NCBI RefSeq assembly: GCF_002954545.1
Contig: NZ_MSCH01000003.1
Coordinates: 620,001-684,000 of the forward strand
From: Psychrosphaera saromensis
Lineage (GTDB): Bacteria > Pseudomonadota > Gammaproteobacteria > Enterobacterales > Alteromonadaceae
Reading direction: 5' to 3'
DNA: 64,000 nt
In this document: in pieces, positions 17,039-25,777 of the stretch
Numbering within the stretch: position 1 is the stretch's first letter
Layout of the letters: every line of letters begins with the position of its first letter
Made by a program: the position numbers and the translations under genes
Notes under the pieces: model-generated
What the model saw: the letters and a program-made list of their open reading frames with translations, nothing else
The model's database searches: none
What the model was told of the DNA's origin: nothing

Positions 17039-18861
17039 TTCGTTAGCATTAATAAATTACTTAAGTACTTAATACGAGTGCGATAATGAGATTTCATACA
17101 AGGAGAAAGTGTATATGGATCAAGCACAGAACAACTGCGGCGCAAATCTTTTAACCAAATACGTTGTAACGCTTTAATATTTGAGTCTTTAATATTTGTT
17201 CTGACCGCTTTATATAATTGGCTCATCTGTTTGTCATAAACAGCTAACCCCTTTTTGGCACAAATTACTTTTTCTTGTGCACTTGATGCCAACTTACAAT
17301 TAAAGCTAGGTTTTATTTCTATCGCAGGCATAGCTGCAATTTCTTTGATGCTTTTATTTACTAGAGTGTTTTTAGCCAAATAATAATCAAGATCGTTCCC
17401 TTTTGAATCTTTGATATTAATATCTGAACCTGCTTTTATTAACGCTTGTATAACAGGTAAAGTTGCATTTTCTGCCGCATAGGTTAATGCTGAACGGTTA
17501 AGGTATTGCACTGAAGCATACTCATCATTAGAAGAAGTTACAGAAAACAATGCTTGGTGTGGAAAGTTAGGATTTGTTTTGTCGTCTTTTTTTAATAATC
17601 GCTGGATTGCATCATAATCATTAAAGTGGGCAGCCCACATTAGCTCAGTCTTACCAAACCAATTGGTGGCAATTGAGCTCTTATAATAATCCAACGTATA
17701 TAAATCTATTTCTCTTCCTATATTTTTAAGTTTTTTACGATAAGAACTAGTGGCATTATTAATACGAACTGTTTTACCAAGGAAACTATATACAGCTTGC
17801 TTTGCCATACCTTGAGCAATAAGTGGGGAGATTTTTAAGTTTTTTATATAAAAGTTACTTAAATCATATTCTGTCGCTTGCATATGCTGGCGAATAACTT
17901 GAACTTCTCTATAACTCCATGGGTCTTGTGATGCAAAATCTTTTAACATATTTTCAATGGATATATTGAAACCACAATTATGTATGTGATCATTGTTAAA
18001 GCACATTCCATCTTCATCTACCAGGGTCAACCAAGGCTTTTCAATCGCATCTTTAAAACCATTTTCGACTTTAATAAATGAACTTCCCATTGTTCCATAA
18101 TAACCTGGTATATGAGTAATGCCTTCGGTCATTAAGGTTGCGTTCCCAGCATTTTCAAGTGCTTGTATTTGTGGAGATTTAAGAGGGAATGAGTAACCAA
18201 GTTTACAAACGGTTTTTAACTCACCATTATCTAATTTATATGCACCGTCTTTATCTACAGTATAAAAACCACCATTAAATTGAAAAATATTTCTTGGCGT
18301 TGATATCAAATCAAGTTCTGCATCTGGCAACATAAAAACTGCACTACTTGCTTCAATTCCTACAGGTACATCTTGATCAATGCTTTCCATATTTTGCACA
18401 ATAGTCTTAAGCTCACTGTCTTCAATTATCCATACTCCATAAAAAGGGCCTCTCCAGCCTATGGTATTGATTTGCAGTACAAAGCTTTTGTTAGGTGCTG
18501 GTTTTATTGAGCTTACCGCTGTTAAACGAGATGCAGAACCATATCCTGAAAGCTTATGCTGTACACCTGTCAATGGCTGCCACTCAAACCAAGTGATATC
18601 GTCATGAATTATTGGCTTTAAAAATTTAACACGGATATCTGAGGTCTCATCTGGTGTGAATAACTTTGACTTTCCACCTTTATGAATAGGGATGTAATTT
18701 GTTTGAAAACTTGGAGTCTTTCCTTGAGCTAGTTGCCCGTTATAAGACTGTTCAAAAATGGAGCAGACAGGATCTTCATTTACCGAAAAAACAGGTTTAA
18801 CATGAGAATAAGCAAAGCTAGAAAATAAACTTAATCCAATTATTAACATTTTTAATTTCAT
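17017..18861 (-). CDS. Secreted protein with ankyrin repeats and C-terminal LprI-like domain
   Basis: The chosen ATG at 18861 begins a good signal peptide (MKLKMLIIGLSLFSSFAYS); in-frame starts up to 18903 would put charged residues before it. A ~370-residue unassigned region follows, then ankyrin-type repeats (ELMWAAHFNDYDAIQRLL; ALTYAAENATLPVIQALIKAG), then a Cys-containing segment (FNCKLASSAQEKVICAKKGL ... LKDLRRSC) typical of LprI/DUF1311 periplasmic domains. The product is probably periplasmic; function unknown. The last seven residues (NQWGQNI) and stop are encoded by a REP-like repeat, so the native C-terminus may have been replaced. Confidence 0.75.
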   Translation of the reverse strand: MKLKMLIIGLSLFSSFAYSHVKPVFSVNEDPVCSIFEQSYNGQLAQGKTPSFQTNYIPIHKGGKSKLFTPDETSDIRVKFLKPIIHDDITWFEWQPLTGVQHKLSGYGSASRLTAVSSIKPAPNKSFVLQINTIGWRGPFYGVWIIEDSELKTIVQNMESIDQDVPVGIEASSAVFMLPDAELDLISTPRNIFQFNGGFYTVDKDGAYKLDNGELKTVCKLGYSFPLKSPQIQALENAGNATLMTEGITHIPGYYGTMGSSFIKVENGFKDAIEKPWLTLVDEDGMCFNNDHIHNCGFNISIENMLKDFASQDPWSYREVQVIRQHMQATEYDLSNFYIKNLKISPLIAQGMAKQAVYSFLGKTVRINNATSSYRKKLKNIGREIDLYTLDYYKSSIATNWFGKTELMWAAHFNDYDAIQRLLKKDDKTNPNFPHQALFSVTSSNDEYASVQYLNRSALTYAAENATLPVIQALIKAGSDINIKDSKGNDLDYYLAKNTLVNKSIKEIAAMPAIEIKPSFNCKLASSAQEKVICAKKGLAVYDKQMSQLYKAVRTNIKDSNIKALQRIWLKDLRRSCSVLDPYTLSPCMKSHYRTRIKYLSNLLMLTNQWGQNI

Positions 18862-19039
18862 CACGACATTGCTCATATTTTGATTTGAATTCAAGTAACA
18901 CACATTGATGTTTTACCCGTATTTTTTGGGTTATAACAGCTCTTGTTATAACAAGCAGCTTATAATTACCACTGCAACAATACTTTTTAAACTTTAATAT
19001 TCAATAAGATAAAACCTTAACTTTCACTTTATTTTGTGA

Positions 19040-19894
19040 TCACAAGTTCACTACTTTTCCTTGTAAGGCAGGTATATTCTGAACACATTGCTCTATCGAA
19101 TTAATTAAAAACGATGCCAATTCTGTTGGTTTGGGTTTATTCGGCCACAACACATAAACTGGACGGGTAAAAATAATTGAAGATTCATATTGAAATTGTT
19201 CTTGAAAACTTTGTTGTAACTCATTTACCTCAGTCATTGGTAACAAGCCAACTCCCGCGCCAGATGTCACTAACTTACGCACTAAAGTTATGTCATTCAC
19301 TATACTTTTTTGCTCGTACTGTTTTTCTATTTGGCTAAATTCAATGCCATGTAATTGCGAGTCTGAGTAAGGGACAATCAACCTATTTTTGTTACTGCAA
19401 TTAATTTTAGAAACAAGACAAACCGCTACTTCTGCAATACGTTTTTGATAAAAGCTAGAGTCTTTTTGTTGACCCAAGCGCACCGCTAAATCAAACGACG
19501 TTTGGCTCAATAAAACATTACTATTAGCAGCTTCAATCACCATATTCACATTGCTTTTCTCTAGAGCAAACTTTTCAATGGCTGGATAAAGAAGCCCCAT
19601 CATTAAATTTTGAGGACAGTGAAGTACAAATGAAGCACTGTCTTGTTGTCGGCTTTGTGTGACGGCTGAGTGTAAATCCAGTGTTGTTTCTGCAAGTTGA
19701 TCAAATAAACCTTTACCAAAACTGGTTAGTGTGACTCCTCTAGCTGAACGAATAAATAAAGGATTTCCTAGTTGATCTTCCAGCGCTTTAATACGCTTTG
19801 ACAGTGTTGGTGCACTAATATTAAGTGCCAAAGCCGTTTTTGCGTAACTGCCACGGCGTGCTACTTCAATAAATAATAGAAAATCATCCAGCAT
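19040..19894 (-). CDS. LysR-family transcriptional regulator
   Basis: The 284-residue protein has an N-terminal winged helix-turn-helix (FLLFIEVARRGSYAKTALALNISAPTLSKRIKALE) and a periplasmic-binding-like effector domain. It is divergent from the DUF2798/monooxygenase pair across 84 bp, the classic arrangement for a LysR regulator and its target. The effector is unknown; the target enzyme suggests a quinone or electrophile signal. Confidence 0.9.
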   Translation of the reverse strand: MLDDFLLFIEVARRGSYAKTALALNISAPTLSKRIKALEDQLGNPLFIRSARGVTLTSFGKGLFDQLAETTLDLHSAVTQSRQQDSASFVLHCPQNLMMGLLYPAIEKFALEKSNVNMVIEAANSNVLLSQTSFDLAVRLGQQKDSSFYQKRIAEVAVCLVSKINCSNKNRLIVPYSDSQLHGIEFSQIEKQYEQKSIVNDITLVRKLVTSGAGVGLLPMTEVNELQQSFQEQFQYESSIIFTRPVYVLWPNKPKPTELASFLINSIEQCVQNIPALQGKVVNL

Positions 19895-19978
19895 GTAAAT
19901 TCCTGCAATCTTAGTGTTCTAAATCTGACATAGTCAGACGAAAGATATCCTCATAATATACAAAACGAGGAGAAAATT

Positions 19979-20215
19979 ATGACTAAATTTGTTTTTACTG
20001 CCCTGTTTTCATGTTGTTTGTCTTGCATCATGTCGGCATGGGTTACTTACATAAATATTGGGCTTACCAATGACTTCATTAGCAGATGGGCTGTTGCTTT
20101 TATAAATGCGTGGCCAGCTGCTTTTATTGCTGCTTATTTACTTAACGCCAACGTTATGAGGGTAACGTTATTTTTAATCAATACATTTTCAAAAGGAAAA
20201 AATATAAATGATTAA
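19979..20215 (+). CDS. DUF2798-type small inner-membrane protein
   Basis: The 78-residue protein has two hydrophobic helices (~4-27 and ~38-58) with the WAVAFINAWPAAFIAAY motif typical of DUF2798 proteins. A GAGGAG-like Shine-Dalgarno (CGAGGAG) precedes the ATG. Its last 8 bp overlap the next gene, so the two are co-translated. No biochemical role is established for the family. Confidence 0.75.
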   Translation: MTKFVFTALFSCCLSCIMSAWVTYINIGLTNDFISRWAVAFINAWPAAFIAAYLLNANVMRVTLFLINTFSKGKNIND

Positions 20216-20492
20216 CATTGTTGCTTTTATTACCCCAAAACCTGAGTTTTACCAACAGTGCCGTCAAAAAATTAAAGATGTGGTACCCATTACCAGAGCC
20301 GAAGATGGTTGTATTCGTTTTGAAATATATGAAGATGACAGCACCAAACAGCTTGTCTTCGTAGAAACGTTCTCAGATCAACAAGCATTAGACGAGCATT
20401 ACGCTAAACCTTACGTTTTACCAATTTTTGAATTTTATAAAGTGGCATTACAAAGAGAGCCTGAAATTCATAAATTGAGCTTAATTAGTTAG
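20208..20492 (+). CDS. Putative quinol monooxygenase (ABM domain, YgiN-like)
   Basis: The 94-residue protein is a single antibiotic-biosynthesis-monooxygenase fold: N-terminal strand INIVAFITPKPEFYQQC, TRAEDGCIRFEIYED, and FVETFSDQQALDEHYAKPYV with the conserved E and H positions. YgiN-like members oxidise quinols or related phenolics without a cofactor. It is coupled to the DUF2798 gene and probably controlled by the divergent LysR protein. Confidence 0.8.
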   Translation: MINIVAFITPKPEFYQQCRQKIKDVVPITRAEDGCIRFEIYEDDSTKQLVFVETFSDQQALDEHYAKPYVLPIFEFYKVALQREPEIHKLSLIS

Positions 20493-20503
20493 TAATTACT
20501 TAA

Positions 20504-20536
20504 AAAAGGTCAGTGATTAATTCACTGACCTTTTAA
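20504..20536. terminator. Bidirectional terminator between the monooxygenase gene and ilvA
   Basis: AAAAGGTCAGTGA and TCACTGACCTTTT form a perfect 13-bp stem around a 5-nt loop, with A and T tracts on either side. It serves two convergent genes. Confidence 0.9.
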
Positions 20537-20559
20537 TAAACTCAAGTAATAAGTAACCA

Positions 20560-22116
20560 CTAACTACTTTGTAGAAACAGCTTAAAGCTTGGGTTTTCGG
20601 TTTCGTCTTTCCAGTTAAAGCCAAGTTCATCTAAGTGTTGTTGCAGTTTTTCATCGTCTGCTTTTGTGGTTTCAAAAGCGGCTAGTACTTGGCCAAATGC
20701 GGCGCCGTGGTTACGGTAATGAAATAATGTTATGTTCCAGTTTTGCCCTAACGTATTTAAAAACTTAGACAAGGCTCCTGGGTATTCTGGGAATTCAAAG
20801 CTGAATATTCGCTCATTTACCGCTTCAATTGGTTTGCCGCCGACCATGTGGCGTACGTGTAATTTTGCCAGTTCGTTGTCGGTTAAGTTGATCACCTGAT
20901 AACCGGCGTTTGTGAGCTGTTGGATGATCTGATCCAATTCTTCTTGGCCGTTAGTTAACTTCACACCAACAAAAATTTGCGCTTGGCTTTTGTCTTGAAA
21001 ACGATAGTTAAACTCTGTGATGGCTTTGCCGCCGATTACGTCACAAAACTCAATAAAGGCACCTTGGCGCTCTGGGATAGTCACGGCTATTACTGCTTCT
21101 TTTTTCTCGCCTAGCTCGGTTCTTTCTGCCACGTAACGTAACTTGTCAAAGTTAAGGTTAGCGCCTGACAATACACAGGATAAACGTTTACCTGTGATGC
21201 CATTTTGTTTTACGTATTTTTTTAATCCAGCCAAGCTTAATGCGCCAGCTGGCTCGGCAACTGCACGTAAATCGTCGAACAAATCTTTTATCGCCGCACA
21301 CATTTCATCTGAATTGACTGTAACCACTTCATCACAATATTGTTGTGCCAGCTCAAAGGTTTTTTCACCAATGCGTTTAACTGCAACACCGTCAGCAAAA
21401 ATATCAACTTGCTCTAAATCTACAGGTTTGCCCGCTTCAAGTGCCGCTTTTAAACAAGCTGCACCTTCTGGCTCTACACCAATGACGTTGATTTCTGGCT
21501 TAAGTTGTTTGATATAAACCGCCATGCCCGCAAGCAAACCACCACCGCCTACAGGAATAAAAATAGCGTCTAAGTCTCTGACTTGTTGCAATAGCTCTTT
21601 GGCTACTGTGCCTTGTCCGGCAATAACATAATGATCGTCAAATGGGTGGATGTAACTCATTGACTTCTCTGTCGCTAAGTTAAGAGCAAACTTATTGGCT
21701 TCATCAAAACTTTTGCCTACTAACACCACATTAGCACCGTGACCACGTACCGCATTTACTTTAATCTCTGGTGTGGTTTCTGGCATCACAATAGTGGCGT
21801 TTACCCCTAATGTTTTTGCTGACAAGGCTAAACCTTGTGCATGATTCCCCGCTGACGCCGCAACGACACCGCAATCCAGTTGTGCTTGGGTTAAATGCGC
21901 TAACTTGTTATAAGCACCACGGAGTTTGAAAGAATGCACGGGCTGCTCGTCTTCGCGTTTTACAAAAACGTCGTTTTGTAATCTGGCAGACATGCTTTTT
22001 AATCTATCGACATTAGTTTGAACCGCAATATCATAAATAGGAGCCAACAAAATATCGTGAACAAATCCCTGTGCTATTTTCAGTTTATTTAGTTGGTCTG
22101 TTGGTGACATAGTCAT
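20560..22116 (-). CDS. ilvA: Threonine deaminase (biosynthetic, IlvA)
   Basis: Converts threonine to 2-oxobutanoate and ammonia, the first step of isoleucine synthesis. The PLP-binding lysine lies in PVHSFKLRGAYNKL (~60); the Gly-rich phosphate loop is PVGGGGLLAGMA. Two C-terminal ACT-like regions (~330-500) mark the biosynthetic, isoleucine-inhibited form, and the 518-residue length fits it. It is the last gene of the cluster, 116 bp after ilvD. A 110-bp piece of its 3' end is duplicated in the pseudogene at 16.8 kb. Confidence 0.96.
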   Translation of the reverse strand: MTMSPTDQLNKLKIAQGFVHDILLAPIYDIAVQTNVDRLKSMSARLQNDVFVKREDEQPVHSFKLRGAYNKLAHLTQAQLDCGVVAASAGNHAQGLALSAKTLGVNATIVMPETTPEIKVNAVRGHGANVVLVGKSFDEANKFALNLATEKSMSYIHPFDDHYVIAGQGTVAKELLQQVRDLDAIFIPVGGGGLLAGMAVYIKQLKPEINVIGVEPEGAACLKAALEAGKPVDLEQVDIFADGVAVKRIGEKTFELAQQYCDEVVTVNSDEMCAAIKDLFDDLRAVAEPAGALSLAGLKKYVKQNGITGKRLSCVLSGANLNFDKLRYVAERTELGEKKEAVIAVTIPERQGAFIEFCDVIGGKAITEFNYRFQDKSQAQIFVGVKLTNGQEELDQIIQQLTNAGYQVINLTDNELAKLHVRHMVGGKPIEAVNERIFSFEFPEYPGALSKFLNTLGQNWNITLFHYRNHGAAFGQVLAAFETTKADDEKLQQHLDELGFNWKDETENPSFKLFLQSS

Positions 22117-22232
22117 TCTCTTTTTGTCTTATTTTATAAACATTTGAGTTCATAATCTGAACTCAAATAATTCGTTATATATTGATGCTAATGCCATTTA
22201 AAACCTTGGCATTATCAAAAGCTTGGCCGCGA

Positions 22233-24086
22233 TTAAAAGTTATCTAATAACTCTCGGTTACGCACTGCACCTTTGTCAGCACTGGTTGCTAACATTGCAT
22301 AGTTTTTAAGGGCGTAGCTAATTGGACGTACACGATTAACTGGTTTCCAGGCATCTTTTCCTTTGGCTTCCATCGCTTTACGGCGAGTTGCAAGTTCAGC
22401 TTCCGATACTTGTAATGTAATTTCACGCGTAGGGATATCAATATGGATAATATCGCCTTGCTCTACTAGGGCAATAGTACCGCCACTTCCCGCTTCTGGA
22501 GATACGTGACCAATGGATAAACCAGATGTTCCGCCAGAGAAACGACCGTCAGTCAATAACGCACAAGCTTTACCTAATCCCATAGATTTTAAATAGGTCG
22601 TTGGGTACAACATTTCTTGCATACCCGGGCCGCCTTTAGGGCCTTCATAACGGATAACAACCACTTCACCGGCAACAACTTTACCATCCAAAATACCTGC
22701 AACGGCATCATCTTGGCTTTCAAATATATGCGCAGGGCCGGTAAATACTAAGTTGTCGTCAGACACACCTGCCGTTTTAACAACACAACCATCAAGGGCA
22801 ATATTGCCAGAAAGTACCGCTAAGCCACCTTCTAGAGAAAACGCATTTTCAATACTACGAATACAACCGTTTTCACGGTCATCATCCAATGTATCCCAGC
22901 GGCAATCTTGACTAAAGGCTTTAGTGGTACGAATACCAGCAGGGCCTGCACGGTAGAATTTTTTAACGTCTTCGTCGTCGGTTACTTTTATATCGTACTT
23001 AGCAATCACATCTGCCAGGGTTGTACCTAATACATTTGGCACGTCGGTTTTAAGTAAACCGGCGCGAGAAAGCTCACCTAAAATAGCAATAACACCACCA
23101 GCACGATGAACATCTTCCATGTGATATTTTGGCGTTGACGGCGCAACTTTACATAATTGCGGGACTATTCTAGATAACTTGTCCATGTCTTCCATGGTGT
23201 AGTCTATGTCAGCTTCTTGTGCAGTTGCTAATAAATGTAAGATGGTATTAGTTGACCCACCCATAGCAATGTCTAAGCACATAGCATTAGAGAATGAATC
23301 TTTGTTAGCAATATTGCGCGGCAGTGCAGACTCGTCGTTATCTTGATAATAACGTTTAGTTAGCTCAACGATTTGCTTGCCCGCTTGTAAGAATAATTGT
23401 TCACGGTCAGCATGCGTTGCCAACATAGAACCATTGCCCGGAAGTGCCAAACCTAATGCTTCTGCTAAACAGTTCATTGAGTTTGCTGTGAACATACCAG
23501 AACATGAGCCACATGTTGGACAAGCAGAACGTTCTACTTGGTCTGATTGTTCGTTTGATACTTTTGGATCTGCACCTTGGATCATGGCATCAACCAAATC
23601 TAGTTTGATGATTTGATCAGAAAGCTTAGTTTTACCCGCTTCCATTGGGCCACCAGATACAAAAATAACCGGAATATTTAAGCGCATCGCTGCCATTAAC
23701 ATGCCCGGAGTGATTTTGTCACAGTTTGAAATACACACCATGGCATCGGCACAATGCGCATTAACCATGTATTCAACCGAGTCTGCAATTAAGTCGCGCG
23801 ACGGTAAGCTATAAAGCATGCCGCTATGACCCATAGCAATACCATCATCTACTGCGATAGTATTAAATTCTTTTGCCACGCCACCAGCGTCTTCAATAGC
23901 GCCTGCCACTAATTGCCCCATATCTTTTAAATGCACATGCCCCGGTACAAACTGAGTAAACGAGTTAACGACGGCAATAATAGGTTTACCAAAATCTCCG
24001 TCTGTCATTCCGGTTGCTCGCCATAAAGCGCGAGCGCCAGCCATATTGCGACCTTGTGTAGACGTTGCTGAACGTAATTTTGGCAT
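22233..24086 (-). CDS. ilvD: Dihydroxy-acid dehydratase
   Basis: The 617-residue enzyme dehydrates 2,3-dihydroxy-acids to the 2-keto acids of valine and isoleucine. Fe-S ligand regions are visible as [12 protein letters not shown] and [19 protein letters not shown], and the Mg-binding segment includes [13 protein letters not shown]. The C-terminal [11 protein letters not shown] block is typical. An AAAGGAAA-type ribosome site precedes the ATG. It is separated from ilvE by a 380-bp region with repeats and a terminator-like hairpin, so ilvDA may form a separately controlled unit. Confidence 0.97.
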   Translation of the reverse strand: MPKLRSATSTQGRNMAGARALWRATGMTDGDFGKPIIAVVNSFTQFVPGHVHLKDMGQLVAGAIEDAGGVAKEFNTIAVDDGIAMGHSGMLYSLPSRDLIADSVEYMVNAHCADAMVCISNCDKITPGMLMAAMRLNIPVIFVSGGPMEAGKTKLSDQIIKLDLVDAMIQGADPKVSNEQSDQVERSACPTCGSCSGMFTANSMNCLAEALGLALPGNGSMLATHADREQLFLQAGKQIVELTKRYYQDNDESALPRNIANKDSFSNAMCLDIAMGGSTNTILHLLATAQEADIDYTMEDMDKLSRIVPQLCKVAPSTPKYHMEDVHRAGGVIAILGELSRAGLLKTDVPNVLGTTLADVIAKYDIKVTDDEDVKKFYRAGPAGIRTTKAFSQDCRWDTLDDDRENGCIRSIENAFSLEGGLAVLSGNIALDGCVVKTAGVSDDNLVFTGPAHIFESQDDAVAGILDGKVVAGEVVVIRYEGPKGGPGMQEMLYPTTYLKSMGLGKACALLTDGRFSGGTSGLSIGHVSPEAGSGGTIALVEQGDIIHIDIPTREITLQVSEAELATRRKAMEAKGKDAWKPVNRVRPISYALKNYAMLATSADKGAVRNRELLDNF

Positions 24087-24141
24087 CCTAAAATTTCCTT
24101 TATCTAATCTTAAATTTATTATTGATCAATTTTTGAGAGGC

Positions 24142-24203
24142 ATAAAAAAAGCCCCTGATCTCTTTGTATTTTTAATAATTTACAAAGAACAACAGAAGCT
24201 TTT
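24142..24203 (-). terminator. Terminator/attenuator-like hairpin between ilvE and ilvD
   Basis: On the minus strand, AAAAGCTTCTG...CTTTGTA pairs with TACAAAG...CAGGGGCTTTT using some G:U pairs, followed by a run of T. Only 55 bp remain before the ilvD start, so either readthrough or attenuation is needed for ilvDA expression from upstream promoters. No leader peptide rich in branched-chain codons was found here. Confidence 0.6.
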
Positions 24204-24242
24204 ATCTTTCTATTTTATGAAGACGCTTAATTACTAATATCT

Positions 24243-24446
24243 GCCGTTGTATAACGCCAGAACAAAGAGAAAACACGGAGTTTGCTTTAGCAAATGAGTA
24301 TTTTCGATGCAGCACTGATGCTATACAGCAAAGAGTCCATAGTTATAATTGCTGATATCTGTAGCTGTATAACGCCAGAACAAAGAGAAAACACGGAGTT
24401 TGCTTTAGCAAATGAGTATTTTCGATGCCGTTATGGCGTTCTACAG
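24243..24446. repeat. Two direct copies of an imperfectly palindromic element
   Basis: The phrase from TATAACGCCAGAACAAAG to GAGTATTTTCGATGC occurs at ~24249-24308 and ~24369-24427, about 120 bp apart. Copy 2 ends in TGGCGTTCTACAGC, an inverted match to its own start GCTGTATAACGCCA with one mismatch. An internal TTTGCTTTAGCAAA hairpin is present in both. It looks like a small mobile palindromic element or structured intergenic repeat. Confidence 0.75.
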
Positions 24447-24466
24447 CAAAGAGATAAGTAATTAAG

Positions 24467-25399
24467 TTATTTTACTGGCGTTAACCAGTTATGCTTATCT
24501 TCTGTTGTTCCGTTAAACAAACCAAAGAATACATCTTGGATTTGTTTAGTGATTGGTCCACGTTTGCCTGAACCAACTGGTATTCCGTCTACGCTGCGAA
24601 CAGGTGTTATTTCTGCTGCAGTTCCGCACATTAATACTTCGTCCGCTAGGTACAAAGCTTCACGTGGGATATTTTGTTCTTTTACTGTGTAACCTAAATC
24701 TTTTAATAATTTGATAATAGTGTCACGGGTTAAGCCAGGTAAAATTGCCGCTGAAATTGGTGTTGTTGTTATTATGCCGTCACGGATAATAAATAAATTT
24801 TCACCAGCGCCTTCTGATACATAACCGTGGATATCAAGTGCAATACCTTCACCGTAACCGTGGCGACGAGCTTCCATAGAAATTAGTTGTGAAGACAAGT
24901 AGTTACCACCAGCTTTTGCGCCAGTAGGCATAGTATTAGCAGCTAAACGATTCCAGCTTGAAACACCGGCATCAACACCGTTTTCTAGTGCTTCTTCACC
25001 TAAGTATGCGCCCCATTCCATTGCAGCAACCATAACGTCAGTTTCTGTGTTAAATGGAACGGCTAGTCCTAAACCAATTTCGCCATAAAATGCTGCTGGG
25101 CGTAAGTATGCTGATTTAAAACCATTTTCTACTACTACGTCTTTTTGCGCTTGGTTTAGTTGCTCTGGTGTAAATGGAATTGCCATACGATAGATTTTGG
25201 CAGAATCATATAAACGGCGAGTGTGATCGTCTAAGCGGAAAATACAGGTTCCTTTATCTGGTGTATCGTAGGCACGAACACCTTCAAATACTGATGAACC
25301 ATAATGAATTGCATGGCTAAGCACATGAACTTTTGCGTCTGCAAAAGGAATTAATTTACCGTTAAACCAAATTGTTTCTGCTGATGATGGAAGTGCCAT
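24467..25399 (-). CDS. ilvE: Branched-chain amino-acid aminotransferase
   Basis: The 310-residue class IV PLP enzyme performs the last transamination for leucine, isoleucine and valine. Visible family features are the N-terminal WFNGKLIPFADAKVHVLSHAIHYG split across ~10-35, SVFEGVRAY, and the block EGAGENLFIIRDG with TTPISAAILPGLTRD; the PLP lysine is in the segment TGAKAGGNYLSS. It follows ilvM by 21 bp in the ilvGME transcription unit. Confidence 0.96.
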   Translation of the reverse strand: MALPSSAETIWFNGKLIPFADAKVHVLSHAIHYGSSVFEGVRAYDTPDKGTCIFRLDDHTRRLYDSAKIYRMAIPFTPEQLNQAQKDVVVENGFKSAYLRPAAFYGEIGLGLAVPFNTETDVMVAAMEWGAYLGEEALENGVDAGVSSWNRLAANTMPTGAKAGGNYLSSQLISMEARRHGYGEGIALDIHGYVSEGAGENLFIIRDGIITTTPISAAILPGLTRDTIIKLLKDLGYTVKEQNIPREALYLADEVLMCGTAAEITPVRSVDGIPVGSGKRGPITKQIQDVFFGLFNGTTEDKHNWLTPVK

Positions 25400-25420
25400 T
25401 GTTATTTTTCCTCTGCGAGC

Positions 25421-25768
25421 CTAACCAACTGCTTGTTGTTGGGCTGAGTTGCCTATAAAGGGATTATTCATGCTAGAAAACCCCATTTCTAATAAAGTCG
25501 CCAATTTTGCCTTATCGTCGGTCAAATAGCACTGTTGAACATCAATTAACGTTTCTAAACTTTTCTTAAGAGTTGTCAGCTTTGCTTGACCTTTTACTAA
25601 AAAGTTCACTTCTGTGTCACCATTATCTAAGTCGTTTGAACTCATGTTCAGTACTTGAAAACCACGATAACGAACAATTTGTAATAGACGTTCCAACAAA
25701 ATTGAATTGCTCGTACAGATTAACGATAAGTGGGCTACTGGTGTTTCGTTGTGTTTATTGTTTGTCAT
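25421..25768 (-). CDS. ilvM: Acetolactate synthase II small (regulatory) subunit
   Basis: The 115-residue protein is one ACT domain with a short tail: HLSLICTSNSILLERLLQIV, RYRGFQVLNM and LDNGDTEVNFLV follow the ACT strand-helix pattern. It sits 9 bp after ilvG, the standard IlvG-IlvM pairing. It is longer than E. coli IlvM (about 87 residues) because of extra residues at the C-terminus. Confidence 0.88.
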   Translation of the reverse strand: MTNNKHNETPVAHLSLICTSNSILLERLLQIVRYRGFQVLNMSSNDLDNGDTEVNFLVKGQAKLTTLKKSLETLIDVQQCYLTDDKAKLATLLEMGFSSMNNPFIGNSAQQQAVG

Positions 25769-25777
25769 AATTTATTC

